Source: Rubeoparvulum massiliense (GTDB taxonomy: Bacteria; Bacillota; Bacilli; Rubeoparvulales; Rubeoparvulaceae). From it: a stretch of DNA of 46,289 nucleotides. Below are positions 35,305 through 44,256 of this stretch, piece by piece (the first letter of the stretch is position 1; every line of letters begins with the position of its first letter). The DNA is taken from the NCBI RefSeq assembly GCF_001049895.1, contig NZ_CVPE01000006.1, forward strand, positions 1,186,836 to 1,233,124, in the 5' to 3' direction. A model generated the notes under the pieces. It did no database searches and was not told where the DNA came from. It saw only the letters and a list, made by a program, of their open reading frames with translations. The position numbers and the translations under genes were made by a program.

Positions 35305-35600
35305 AAAAAAACCCCGTCTCCTTGCAGAGACGAGGTATAGCTCGCGGTACCACTCTACTGAACACCCTAATTCTCGATACGTTCTCCCGAAATGGAAAAC
35401 TCGAATGAAGATGAACACTTACAGGATAACGGCCTGAGCCGGTATGGCTTACACAATGTCTCCATCTTCTGCCATACATTTCAAGGGTGCGCTTCACCTT
35501 GGACCAATAACAGGCTCTCACCATCCCTGTCTCGCTAAGCACTGGTGTAAAGGCTACTCTCCCTCTCATCAATGATCCTTTTACTTCATGATTGTAATAG
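35305..35600 (-). promoter_or_regulatory. T-box riboswitch, arginine-specific
   Basis: Leader of the argS-exonuclease operon. On the minus strand: GAGAGTAG with the AGTA box near 35550, the apical GGGATGGTGAGAGCC (35515-35529), the specifier CGC at 35489-35491 in GTGAAG-CGC-ACCCTTGAA (an Arg codon), the CCGTTATCC element near 35428, the T-box proper AGAGTGGTACCGCG (35343-35356), and a terminator at 35309-35339 followed by TTTTTT. Each element lines up with the tyrosine T-box at 2485, which gives mutual support. Uncharged tRNA-Arg reading CGC is expected to raise expression. Confidence 0.92.
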
Positions 35601-35602
35601 GT

Positions 35603-35631
35603 ATTATACCCTGTGGTATTAAAAAAATCAA
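35603..35631 (-). promoter_or_regulatory. promoter of argS T-box transcript
   Basis: TTGATT (35626-35631), 17 bases, TATAAT (35603-35608) on the minus strand. The -35 lies in the last codons of moaC, so the argS unit starts inside the upstream gene's end. Confidence 0.7.
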
Positions 35632-36140
35632 TTCTGATTCAATTGTAGGGGAGATGTCCCAGGAAAGGTAAAATCTCCACTCTTACCACCGCTTTTTTTC
35701 AGTAAATGAGTGGGGCCTAGGATCATGGCCTTATCCATGGCTTTACACATATCATAGATGGTTAATCCCACTACCTGTGCAGCCGTTAAAGCCTCCATCT
35801 CCACGCCTGTTTTCCCTGTTGTTTTCACCGTTACTTCGAAAAAGATCGTATCCTTTTCATTATTCCAGAAGCGGATATCCACACCAGTGAGAGCCAGGGG
35901 ATGACACATGGGGATCAGATCAGAAGTTCGCTTCGCTGCCATGATGCCAGCCACTTGCGCAACTGCGAGAACATCACCCTTTTTCACAGTGCCAGCAAGA
36001 ATTCGTTCTAATGTCTCAGGCTGCATCTGCACCTGACTCACGGAGACAGCAACTCGTGCTGTCTCCGCTTTATCCGATACATCCACCATCTTCGCCCGTT
36101 GCTGTTCATTAAAATGGGTTAATACATCATGCTGATCCAT
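35628..36140 (-). CDS. moaC: cyclic pyranopterin monophosphate synthase MoaC
   Basis: Converts the MoaA product (3',8-cyclo-GTP) to cyclic pyranopterin monophosphate, step 1b of molybdenum cofactor synthesis. The 170-residue protein has [16 protein letters not shown]-like start, [19 protein letters not shown] (active-site region) and [24 protein letters not shown], all MoaC hallmarks. The ATG at 36140 is preferred over 36146 because GGAGG lies 9 bases before it and only 3 before the other. That GGAGG is part of the last moaA codons. Coupled to moaA; the stop overlaps the argS promoter. Confidence 0.93.
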   Translation of the reverse strand: MDQHDVLTHFNEQQRAKMVDVSDKAETARVAVSVSQVQMQPETLERILAGTVKKGDVLAVAQVAGIMAAKRTSDLIPMCHPLALTGVDIRFWNNEKDTIFFEVTVKTTGKTGVEMEALTAAQVVGLTIYDMCKAMDKAMILGPTHLLKKSGGKSGDFTFPGTSPLQLNQN

Positions 36141-36145
36141 CTCCA

Positions 36146-37144
36146 TTAGCCTCCAATCTGGGACATCCGTCGTGTCGTTGGTTTGTGACTCTTTGCTTCA
36201 TGATTGAGGGCATTAGCCATTTCATGATTCTCTGGCTTCACTTCCAATGCTTTATTGAAAAGCTGAGTTAATGCTTCTTCATCGCCAAGAGCTCTCTTCA
36301 CATTGAGTTCCTCATCCCAGTATAGGCAAGGCTTCAGAAAACCATCTGCAGTAAGACGGAGACGATTACAGTTACTACAGAAATGCTCACTCACTGGATG
36401 AATTAAGCCAAAGCTCCCCTTGGCTCCTTCAAAGCGGAAGTTCTCTGCTGGCCCATTCCCATAGACTAAATCCGTTGGACCATAGGGAACGCCTAACTGG
36501 TCACAGATGGTATGCACATGGGTGAGGGGCAGATACTTCGTACGCCATTCATCATTCTCATGTCCAATGGGCATATATTCGATAAAACGCACTTGAATGG
36601 GATGCTCCATGCTCAACTTCAAGAAGTCTGCTACTTCATTATCATTGACACCCTTCATTAGCACCACATTTAACTTAATAGGTGAGAAGCCAACGGCGAT
36701 GCTGGTATGGAGTGCATCCAATACCCGCTTCACATCACCGCCACGAGTGACCATGGCGAATTTCTCAGGATCCATAGTATCAAGACTGAGATTGATCCGA
36801 GTGACCCCAGCCTCCTTGAGGGCTTGTGCTTTTTTCGCTAAGAAGATACCATTGGTGGTCAAAGCGATATCTTCAATGCCTTCAATGGCTGCAAGCTGGG
36901 AAACCAGTTTCTCAATATCTTTACGGACGAGCGGTTCTCCTCCTGTTAAACGAAGGCGACGAATCCCGAGCTTGGCACCGACCCGTACCACTTCAGTAAT
37001 CTGTTCATAGCTTAGAATTTCAGAGTGAGGGACGAATGGCACACCCTCAGGGGGCATGCAGTATACACAACGTAGGTTACAGCGATCTGTAACACTGATC
37101 CGTAGATAATCATGTTTTCGTCCAAAGCGGTCAATAAGAGCCAT
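36146..37144 (-). CDS. moaA: GTP 3',8-cyclase MoaA (radical SAM)
   Basis: Radical SAM enzyme starting molybdenum cofactor synthesis from GTP. The N-terminal cluster is [15 protein letters not shown] (CxxxCxxC, residues about 21-28), followed by [14 protein letters not shown]. The C-terminal cluster is [13 protein letters not shown]...KPC (about 258-275). It ends MSQIGG: the C-terminal Gly-Gly is known to be needed for activity. 332 residues as usual. Divergent from the MoaDE fusion gene, with about 150 bases between. The final GGA GGC codons double as the moaC ribosome binding site. Confidence 0.95.
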   Translation of the reverse strand: MALIDRFGRKHDYLRISVTDRCNLRCVYCMPPEGVPFVPHSEILSYEQITEVVRVGAKLGIRRLRLTGGEPLVRKDIEKLVSQLAAIEGIEDIALTTNGIFLAKKAQALKEAGVTRINLSLDTMDPEKFAMVTRGGDVKRVLDALHTSIAVGFSPIKLNVVLMKGVNDNEVADFLKLSMEHPIQVRFIEYMPIGHENDEWRTKYLPLTHVHTICDQLGVPYGPTDLVYGNGPAENFRFEGAKGSFGLIHPVSEHFCSNCNRLRLTADGFLKPCLYWDEELNVKRALGDEEALTQLFNKALEVKPENHEMANALNHEAKSHKPTTRRMSQIGG

Positions 37145-37202
37145 GATCTCTCACATCCTTCACATGTGGTCACTTCGATGTTCACATCTTTACCAAAAAT
37201 AA

Positions 37203-37236
37203 CACTGATAAAATCACTAGATTGTGTTACGCTGAT
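37203..37236. promoter_or_regulatory. inverted repeat in the moaA / moaDE gap
   Basis: TAACAC and GTGTTA stand about 20 bases apart in the shared divergent promoter region, with CTGATAA direct repeats (37206 and 37233) flanking. It may be an operator controlling both directions. No known consensus (ModE or a Moco riboswitch) recognised. Confidence 0.2.
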
Positions 37237-37292
37237 AATGAATCTTTTAATAATATTCACATTATACCACATGAACTTATGAGGTGTTGGGA

Positions 37293-38075
37293 ATGAAAGT
37301 TACAGTTTTGTTATTTGCCAAGTTAGCCGATATTGCCCAGTCTCCCCAAATGGTGCTTTCATTACCTGAAGGGGCGTATGTTAATCAGTTACAAGAAGAA
37401 CTGATTCAACTGTATCCAGCTCTGAAGGATGTGCTTACAGAAGCAGTTGCTTCCGTGAACCATGAATATGCTGAGCCACAACATATCCTCCATGATGGTG
37501 ATGAGATCGCCTTCCTTCCACCTGTCAGCGGTGGAGAGAAAACTAAGCCTGCTGGTATCGTTGGTAGCAATCACGATGGAACCATCTACATTGCTAATGA
37601 GCCGCTCCAAGTTGAACATTTCTTATCCAATGTAGCCAGTCGAAATGCTGGAGCCATTGTGACCTTTATTGGGACGGTTCGGGAAATCACCCATGGTCTC
37701 CGTACCCTTCACTTAGAGTATGACTCTTATGTTCCAATGGCTGTGAAAAAGCTGGAACAGATCCAAGCAGAGATTGCTGAAAAGTGGCCTGGAGCCAAGA
37801 TCTCCATGGCCCATCGGATCGGTCATCTCAACATTGAAGAGATTGCTGTCATTATCGCCGTCTCTACCCCTCACCGTCAAGCCGCATTTGAAGCATGTAA
37901 GTATGCCATTGAGCGCGTGAAGCAGATGGTGCCCGTCTGGAAGAAAGAGCAATGGGAGGATGGAACTGAATGGCAAGGTGCTCAAGAAGGGCCTTGGAAG
38001 CCTACAGAACCACTGCCTGAAGAAGTGTATCGCTTCGTTACCGAAAAACGGGAAGCAGGCGACAAGCATGACTGA
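37293..38075 (+). CDS. moaX: fused molybdopterin synthase, MoaD-MoaE
   Basis: A single 260-residue chain joins both subunits of molybdopterin synthase. Residues 1-81 are MoaD (ubiquitin-like sulfur carrier) ending FLPPVSGG, Gly80-Gly81. A linker EKTKPAGIVGSNHD follows, then MoaE at about 92-250 with GAIVTFIGTVRE, LEYDSYVPMA, HRIGHL and the active-site VPVWKKEQWEDG. MoaD normally needs a free C-terminal Gly-Gly for thiocarboxylation, so the fusion must be cut or act otherwise, as studied for mycobacterial MoaX. The ATG at 37293 has GAGG 8 bases upstream. It overlaps moeB by 8 bases. Confidence 0.9.
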   Translation: MKVTVLLFAKLADIAQSPQMVLSLPEGAYVNQLQEELIQLYPALKDVLTEAVASVNHEYAEPQHILHDGDEIAFLPPVSGGEKTKPAGIVGSNHDGTIYIANEPLQVEHFLSNVASRNAGAIVTFIGTVREITHGLRTLHLEYDSYVPMAVKKLEQIQAEIAEKWPGAKISMAHRIGHLNIEEIAVIIAVSTPHRQAAFEACKYAIERVKQMVPVWKKEQWEDGTEWQGAQEGPWKPTEPLPEEVYRFVTEKREAGDKHD

Positions 38076-39099
38076 TCGCTATCATCGCCAGGCACTCTTT
38101 GCTCCCATTGGTGGGGAAGGGCAACGCCTGCTCCAATCCAAAAAGGTAGCCATTATCGGTCTAGGAGCTCTCGGAGCATCTCTAGCACAGATGGCGGCAC
38201 GAGCTGGCATTGGTCATCTTGTGCTAGTGGATCGCGATGTGGTGGAGCTGACCAATCTTCAACGACAAATTCTCTATACAGAAGAGGACGTCAAGGAGCA
38301 ATTGCCGAAGGCCGTAGCTGCTCAAGAACATCTTAAAGCGATTAACTCAGAAATTACCATCGAAGCCCATGTCTCTGATCTAAATGCTGAGAATGCCGAT
38401 GACCTTCTCCAAGACTGTGATTTAATTCTCGATGGTACCGATAACTTCGCGACCCGTTACCTGATTAATGATGTAGCGGTTAAACATCATATCCCCTGGA
38501 TCTATGGTGCAGCCGTCCGCTCCCAAGGGGCAGTAGCCACCATCATTCCAGGTGTTACGCCATGCTTTCAGTGCTTATTCCCGCAAGCACCGGTAGCCTC
38601 CATTGATACCTGTGATACAGCGGGAGTGATCTCCCCCATTATTCAGATTGTCACCGCCTATCAAATGACGGAGGCGATGAAGATTCTCACGGGACATGTG
38701 GAGACGATTCGTTCTCAGCTCTTGCATGTGGATCCTTGGTATGGCCTCCACTATCAGATGGATACAACGAAGCAAAAAAAAGTGGATTGTCCATGCTGTG
38801 GTAAGCACCATTTCCACTTCTTAGATAATCGAATGAACCAGCCTATCACCTCGGTGCTCTGTGGTCGAGACACGGTGCAAATTCGTGTGCCACATCGTCA
38901 GCAGTTAAATTTTACCCAGCTTGAGGAACGTCTACAGGAGAGTGGATCCATCCATCGCACTCCCCACTTTCTACAATTTAAGCCCACAGAGTATGCAGGA
39001 CTTACCCTCACCGTCTTTCAGGATGGCCGTGTACTGCTTCATGGGATCACCGATCCTGATGAGGCATTGAGCTTGTATCGGAAGCTAATCGGGCTGTAA
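38068..39099 (+). CDS. moeB: MoaD-adenylating enzyme (MoeB/ThiF family)
   Basis: E1-like enzyme that adenylates the C-terminal Gly of MoaD (or ThiS) before sulfur transfer. 343 residues: AIIGLGALGASLAQMAARAG (nucleotide-binding loop, about 30-49), LVDRDVVELTNLQRQ, the Arg and Asp residues in DNFATRYLIN, a Cys in SIDTCDTAGV, and a structural Zn site CPCCGKHH with a second CxxC earlier (CFQCLF). It has an additional C-terminal region of about 80 residues, as in Bacillus MoeB. It starts inside the end of the MoaDE gene (ATGACTGA); a longer frame to 37960 is ignored. Its direct substrate is probably the neighbouring fused protein. Confidence 0.92.
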   Translation: MTDRYHRQALFAPIGGEGQRLLQSKKVAIIGLGALGASLAQMAARAGIGHLVLVDRDVVELTNLQRQILYTEEDVKEQLPKAVAAQEHLKAINSEITIEAHVSDLNAENADDLLQDCDLILDGTDNFATRYLINDVAVKHHIPWIYGAAVRSQGAVATIIPGVTPCFQCLFPQAPVASIDTCDTAGVISPIIQIVTAYQMTEAMKILTGHVETIRSQLLHVDPWYGLHYQMDTTKQKKVDCPCCGKHHFHFLDNRMNQPITSVLCGRDTVQIRVPHRQQLNFTQLEERLQESGSIHRTPHFLQFKPTEYAGLTLTVFQDGRVLLHGITDPDEALSLYRKLIGL

Positions 39100-39147
39100 C
39101 CCAACAACAATAGAACAATAGAATCACGTCGCAATAGACTGAAACAA

Positions 39148-39197
39148 AAAGGGAGTGTAAGGCAATCATTGCTTGATGATCGCCTTGCACTCCCTTT
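39148..39197. terminator. bidirectional terminator between moeB and sftA
   Basis: AAAGGGAGTGTAAGGC and GCCTTGCACTCCCTTT pair with one mismatch around an 18-base loop; A/T-rich on both sides, between convergent genes. Confidence 0.8.
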
Positions 39198-39232
39198 GAT
39201 CTGAGTAGTGTTACTTATAATGATCTTAACTT

Positions 39233-41419
39233 TTAGCCTAATGAAAAGTACTCTTCATACTCCTCATTACTAATTAAGACGGTCCGTGGCTTACTCCCTG
39301 CCGATGCTGAGATAAAGCCTTGATCCTCCATCATATCGATGAGGCGTGCTGCTCGATTATAGCCAATCCGAAAGCGACGCTGCAATGCAGACGTTGAAGC
39401 CTGACCTGCCTCCATGACAAACTTCACCGCATCAGGGAAGAGCTCATCCTCTCCCTCCTGGGCAATCTCCCGCTGTAATAGCTCACGATCGAAAAGGAAT
39501 TGCGGTCTACGTCGTGCCTTAATGTATTCTGTAACCCGCTCGATCTCCTCATCCATCAGATAGGCTCCCTGTAAGCGAATGGGCTTGGAACTTCCATTGG
39601 GTAAGTAAAGCATATCGCCTCGCCCCAATAGTTTATCTGCCCCTGCCATATCCAGGATGGTCCGTGAATCTGTCTGAGCAGAGACTGAAAAGGCAATTCG
39701 TGTAGGAATATTGGCCTTGATTAAACCGGTTATTACATCCACCGAAGGACGTTGTGTTGCCACCAAGAGATGAATGCCACAAGCCCGTGCCTTTTGAGCA
39801 AGCCTTGCAATGGACTCCTCCACATCTGCTGGTGCAACCATCATCAGGTCAGCCAATTCATCGATGATGATCACTAAATAGGGCATGGCTGGAGTGGAGC
39901 GCTCAGGCTCCTGTTGTTGCATCCATTCATTATAACGCTGAATATCACGGACACCTACATTGGCGAATTCCTCATACCGTCGCTCCATCTCTTGCACTGC
40001 CCAAGCTAAAGCCTGTGTAGCCTCTTTCACATCATTAACGACTGGTGTGACTAAGTGCGGAATGTCATCGTAGGCAGCAAATTCCACCATTTTAGGATCA
40101 ATGAGGAGCATTTTCACCTCATCTGCGGTAGCACGGTAGAGGAGACTCACAATAATGGAATTGATACAGACACTCTTCCCAGAGCCTGTAGAACCGGCGA
40201 TTAATCCATGAGGCATCTTTTGTAAATCCATGGTGACCAGATCGCCACCAATATCTAAGCCCAATGGACAGGTGAGGAGCGGCGCATTGACCATGGCTTC
40301 ATGGGTGAGAAGTGGTCGAAGCCATACTGCCTCCCGTTTCCGATTTGGCACCTCAATTCCGATGGCCGACTTGCCAGGAATAGGTGCTTCCATCCGAATA
40401 TCCTCCACAGCCATGCTCAGTTGGATATCATCAGCCAGGTTGGTAATTTTATTCACCTTGACCCCAGGACCAGGATAGACCTCGAAGCGTGTCACGGTAG
40501 GTCCTTGCGTTGTTCCGCGAACCTCAGCGTCCACATTGAACTGTTGGAGCGTTTGCTGAAGCATCTCCATTCGTTCTTCTATATAACCCTCATCTTGTGG
40601 TGAGGGTGGTGGTGGATCGATGAGTAATGAGAGTGAGGGAAGCTGCCCCTCACGATCAATTGCTTCAAGAGTTTGTTTCATGACAGGCTTGACGCTGTCC
40701 TGCTTCACCACGTCTGGAATATGTATATGAGGTGCTTCTGCTTTGAATATCGAGGCTTTCATCTGCTTCTCTTCGAGCTCTACTTCAGTCTTATCGATAG
40801 TGAGTTCATTTTGGTCATTCAAGGTTGATTCTTCATGTAGATCCTCATTCTTTTCAGGTAAATCAATCAATACCTTAGTGATTTCAGGTAAATCTGTCCG
40901 TTCCTCAGCGACCTCGGGTAAATATGTTAGTTCCTTCGTTGTTTGAGCCTCTTGTAAACTGGACTCAGGCTCAGACATAGGAGTAGGGGGAGTTTCTGCT
41001 TGAACCGGGTGTGAGTTAAATCCGTAGATTGCAGAAGGCACCCTTGTTAATTGAAATGGTTTTTTCTTTTTTTGTTGCTCCTTTTGTCCACCATCTGCTT
41101 GTTCAACAGGCTGTTGTTCTAGATGAATAGGAGGTTCTGACTTTTTGGGTTTGGAAGATACCTGCTTGATTGACCTTTCCTTACGGGCATGTGGATCCAC
41201 AATATCTTCAGTTCGTGAAGAACGTGAAGGATATAAATATGCCACACGCATTTCAACCTCTTCTCCAATTGTTGAAGAAGAGGCATATTGAAAATTGGCT
41301 CCATCCTCATCTGCTTGCGTCCATGCTACTTCATCCATGATAGTAGAAGAGTTGTCCTCTTCTTCCTTTTCACTAAAAAATCGTTGACGTAAGCGTTCGA
41401 ACCATTCCTTAATACTCAT
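39233..41419 (-). CDS. sftA: FtsK/SpoIIIE-family DNA translocase SftA
   Basis: ATP-driven DNA translocase clearing chromosome from the septum. 728 residues. No N-terminal membrane helices but a long charged, Glu/Pro-rich linker (about 20-240), which identifies the soluble SftA type rather than SpoIIIE. The motor has Walker A AGSTGSGKSVCIN (about 405-417) and Walker B LVIIIDELADLM, then LLVATQRPSVDVITG. A C-terminal winged-helix gamma domain (about 660-728) with TSALQRRFRIGYNRAARLID recognises polar DNA motifs. Shorter than B. subtilis SftA (about 950 aa), mostly in the linker. Confidence 0.92.
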   Translation of the reverse strand: MSIKEWFERLRQRFFSEKEEEDNSSTIMDEVAWTQADEDGANFQYASSSTIGEEVEMRVAYLYPSRSSRTEDIVDPHARKERSIKQVSSKPKKSEPPIHLEQQPVEQADGGQKEQQKKKKPFQLTRVPSAIYGFNSHPVQAETPPTPMSEPESSLQEAQTTKELTYLPEVAEERTDLPEITKVLIDLPEKNEDLHEESTLNDQNELTIDKTEVELEEKQMKASIFKAEAPHIHIPDVVKQDSVKPVMKQTLEAIDREGQLPSLSLLIDPPPPSPQDEGYIEERMEMLQQTLQQFNVDAEVRGTTQGPTVTRFEVYPGPGVKVNKITNLADDIQLSMAVEDIRMEAPIPGKSAIGIEVPNRKREAVWLRPLLTHEAMVNAPLLTCPLGLDIGGDLVTMDLQKMPHGLIAGSTGSGKSVCINSIIVSLLYRATADEVKMLLIDPKMVEFAAYDDIPHLVTPVVNDVKEATQALAWAVQEMERRYEEFANVGVRDIQRYNEWMQQQEPERSTPAMPYLVIIIDELADLMMVAPADVEESIARLAQKARACGIHLLVATQRPSVDVITGLIKANIPTRIAFSVSAQTDSRTILDMAGADKLLGRGDMLYLPNGSSKPIRLQGAYLMDEEIERVTEYIKARRRPQFLFDRELLQREIAQEGEDELFPDAVKFVMEAGQASTSALQRRFRIGYNRAARLIDMMEDQGFISASAGSKPRTVLISNEEYEEYFSLG

Positions 41420-41446
41420 TCAGCTTCACCCATTCTTCCATTCCTG

Positions 41447-42487
41447 CTATAGCATCTTTTCAATCATAATGGTGGTTTGTTTAGATAGATCGATCTCTTC
41501 AATTTCTACCTCTTCATCTTCGGAGGAGGAGATAATTCGAACTACTGGACGTGCTGGTAGACCTAAATGTTGGTCCACCACAACCCCCACCTTGCCATTA
41601 CTTAGTTTTAACGAGCTGCCTGTTGGATAAATAGCCACAGAGCGTAAGAATTGCCAGACGATCTCGTAATCTAACTTTTTCTCTGCGTATCCCATGAGGA
41701 TCTCTGCCGCTTCATACGGTGCATAGGGACGCTCACCATCAAATGGCGAAATTAAATTATCATATAAATTGGTAACTGCCACAATTCGTGCAAATTCATG
41801 GATCTCATCACCGCTTAGTCCCCGTGGGTAACCGCTACCATCTAAAAATTCATGATGCTGCAAAGCGACGTGAGCAGATAGGAGACTCAATTCATGCTTC
41901 TTTTTTAAGATATTAAAACCCTTCCATGTATGATCCTGAGTATTGGTCATCGATACTTTTCGTTCTTCCTCTGACTCTTCAACGATCAATTTGCCTAGGT
42001 CATGGAAGAGGGCTCCAATGGCCAATTCCTCTAGCTGATGCTGGGATAACTGAAGATGTGCTCCGATCAAGAGCGACATCATACAAACATTCAATGAATG
42101 TAAAAAGAGATGATTATCAACGGTTCGAATATCATGAATATCCATCAAAAATTTTTTATTGACCACAATCTGATCGATGATTTTTCGAACCTGCTCCATG
42201 ATACGATTGGCATTGAAGTCTTGACCCTGTTGGACGCATTGAACCACTTCACCCATGGAAGTTAGCGTTTCACGACGGGTCTCTTCAGCCACCATATCCT
42301 CCAGCTTGATATCCTCAAAACGTTCATCCTGTATATATAACATGGTTACACCGACACGACGCAATTGATTGATCATGCCGACCGTGAGTTGTACACCTTG
42401 ATTCAAAAGAGCACGTCCATCATTGGAAAAGATACTCTTACCTAACTGATCACCTGGTTCCACCATCTCAAGAGATACATAACGCAT
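41447..42487 (-). CDS. HD-GYP domain cyclic-di-GMP phosphodiesterase
   Basis: 347 residues from the ATG at 42487 (GAGGGGCGGTACT before it). An N-terminal region (1-110) of unclear fold resembles DUF3391-type modules. An HD-GYP domain follows: HSLNVC (about 130), FHDLGKL with H162-D163, HHEFLDGSGYPRGL (211-224, GYP at 219-221). The full set of metal ligands and the GYP signature are present, so it is likely active on cyclic-di-GMP. No membrane segment or receiver domain. It sits 27 bases before sftA on the same strand. Confidence 0.88.
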   Translation of the reverse strand: MRYVSLEMVEPGDQLGKSIFSNDGRALLNQGVQLTVGMINQLRRVGVTMLYIQDERFEDIKLEDMVAEETRRETLTSMGEVVQCVQQGQDFNANRIMEQVRKIIDQIVVNKKFLMDIHDIRTVDNHLFLHSLNVCMMSLLIGAHLQLSQHQLEELAIGALFHDLGKLIVEESEEERKVSMTNTQDHTWKGFNILKKKHELSLLSAHVALQHHEFLDGSGYPRGLSGDEIHEFARIVAVTNLYDNLISPFDGERPYAPYEAAEILMGYAEKKLDYEIVWQFLRSVAIYPTGSSLKLSNGKVGVVVDQHLGLPARPVVRIISSSEDEEVEIEEIDLSKQTTIMIEKML

Positions 42488-42612
42488 AGTACCGCCCCTC
42501 ACATTTTATCATAAGGATGGGATTCTTTATTTTAGCGTATCATACTTTTGCGGTGAGTCTGTTCAGAATTTCGTACGTTTTCCTTACACTTGGGTATTCC
42601 ACTGCAAACGGT

Positions 42613-42641
42613 AAAAAAACTACCACCCTACGGAGTGGTAG
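42613..42641 (-). terminator. intrinsic terminator of yqgQ
   Basis: On the minus strand CTACCACT-ccgta-GGGTGGTAG followed by seven T's. The stem overlaps the final codons. Confidence 0.85.
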
Positions 42642-42843
42642 TACCATGTCCATTTGCCCTTCCTTTTAACTGTATGCGTCGTTCGCGGATTTCATGCAAA
42701 GCGAGACGGAAATCCTTCTCGTCAATCATTTTCATCTGATAGGCCCCGCGAATATCTGCTTCCATCAAATCTAAGTCTACCCACTGATCTTTTGTATAGA
42801 TAAATGTACCAAAGCGTCGGAGAATTTCCAAGGTTTTTTCCAC
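42628..42843 (-). CDS. yqgQ: YqgQ-family protein (DUF910)
   Basis: 71 residues, the exact size of B. subtilis YqgQ. Recognisable from RRFGTFIYTKDQWVDLDLME and MIDEKDFRLALHEIRER, giving a small helical bundle of DUF910 type that may bind single-stranded nucleic acid. The GTG start at 42843 is chosen because AAGGGA precedes it by 6 bases and gives the family length; an upstream ATG at 42858 is possible. Its stop is inside the terminator hairpin at 42613-42641. Confidence 0.85.
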   Translation of the reverse strand: MEKTLEILRRFGTFIYTKDQWVDLDLMEADIRGAYQMKMIDEKDFRLALHEIRERRIQLKGRANGHGTTTP

Positions 42844-43011
42844 ATGAGATCCCTTCATTCTTTCCGTATACTTTATCACGATGACATTAGCTAATTGACA
42901 GCATCATTGAAGTAAAAAGCGTGATGTTAGCTAGATATCTATCATTTATTGTAATCGATTTATTGATGCAAGGTCAAATGATGATCCTGTCCCTAATCAA
43001 TGAGCTGCTCC

Positions 43012-44025
43012 TTAATTGTTGAGGCGTAAATCTCCTGCTTTAATAAAACCACGTTTACGCAATGGATAGTAAATCAAATATGCGAGCACTCCAGGTAGGA
43101 TAAAATGCAGTAAGAGAATAGAGAGAAGTACATCTCCACTAAAGCCCATAGCTTGAAAAGTGGTCACTTGACCTACGAAGCCAGACGTTCCCATCCCTGC
43201 TCCTTCTTTTACATTGGTCATCTGGAATAAGGTTGTCGCAAGTGGTCCTAAAATGGCACCAGCCAAGGTAGGGGGAATAAGCACAATAGGATTCCGAATA
43301 ATATTGGAGATCTGCAGCATGGAAGTCCCTACAGCTTGTGCTAAAAACCCACCAATTCCATTATCTCGATAACTAATAACCGCAAACCCGATCATCTGTG
43401 CTGCACATCCCACTGTAGCAGCACCGGCTGCTAGGCCATGAAGATCCATCATAATCGCAATCGCTGCACTAGAGATAGGAGCAGTAAGTGCTAACCCCAT
43501 TAATGTTGCCACAGCAATTCCCATCATGATTGGTCTCAGCTCTGTAGCTTGGACGATTACATCACCAAACCAACGTAGGGATGCATCGATTCCTGGTCCA
43601 ATCAATTGGGCAGCTCCAACTCCAGCGATGATGGTAATCATCGGTGTTAGAATAATATCTAGCTTCGTCTCTTTAGAGATCATCTTACCAAATTCAGCAC
43701 CAAAGACAGCACCCATAAATGCACCAGCTGGACCACCAAAGGAGGCACCCCATGCGCCTGTTAAGACGGAGGCAAATAGTACGAGTGGTGGAGATTGTAA
43801 TCCATATGCAACTGCAACCCCGATTGCTGCACCATAGATCTCTTTCTTCCCTGCTTCAATTCCAATCTGGACTAAGCCATCGATACCTAATTGCTGTCCA
43901 ATTACCTTCAATATTAAGCCGATAATTAAGGATGAAAATAGCCCCATCGCCATATAGTTCAATGCTGTTATCAAATAACGTTCCACACTAAATTGGATAT
44001 TCTTACGCTTTAGGAATGCTTTCAT
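43012..44025 (-). CDS. PTS EIIC-like membrane protein (PfoR type)
   Basis: 337 residues with about eight to ten hydrophobic segments and Gly-rich loops (GGPAGAFMGAVFGAEFG, GVGAAQLIGPG). It matches the EIIC_2 family including PfoR of clostridia, originally described as a regulator of perfringolysin. There are no EIIA or EIIB domains, and no enzyme partner nearby, so it is unclear whether it transports sugar. ATG preceded by AGGGGAAGTTAAGAAG. An inverted repeat with AGCTAA / TTAGCT arms at 42888-42933 lies downstream, possibly its terminator. Confidence 0.8.
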   Translation of the reverse strand: MKAFLKRKNIQFSVERYLITALNYMAMGLFSSLIIGLILKVIGQQLGIDGLVQIGIEAGKKEIYGAAIGVAVAYGLQSPPLVLFASVLTGAWGASFGGPAGAFMGAVFGAEFGKMISKETKLDIILTPMITIIAGVGAAQLIGPGIDASLRWFGDVIVQATELRPIMMGIAVATLMGLALTAPISSAAIAIMMDLHGLAAGAATVGCAAQMIGFAVISYRDNGIGGFLAQAVGTSMLQISNIIRNPIVLIPPTLAGAILGPLATTLFQMTNVKEGAGMGTSGFVGQVTTFQAMGFSGDVLLSILLLHFILPGVLAYLIYYPLRKRGFIKAGDLRLNN

Positions 44026-44256
44026 CTTCTTAACTTCCCCTTTTCTCCTAGCTCATTATTGGTGTAAAGACACCTGTATATTTATATGTTAATACAAATA
44101 TATTACGTTGCCCTTCAAGAGAATGCAAGGAAAAGAAGCACAATTCTCTGGAAGCATAAAACAGGAGTTTTTCGTAATGGAGTGTTCAAATTTCCGATTT
44201 GATTAAGTCTGTGCTAACATATTGGGTAAAAGATGAAATATTCTGGAGGTATTCCC

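Noticed and set aside
37145-37292. Moco riboswitch before the moa genes
   Set aside because: No matching structure; only a weak inverted repeat is visible.
42888-42933. Inverted repeat AGCTAA...TTAGCT as a definite PfoR-like gene terminator
   Set aside because: The arms are interrupted and no T-tract follows on the minus strand; too weak to list as its own feature.
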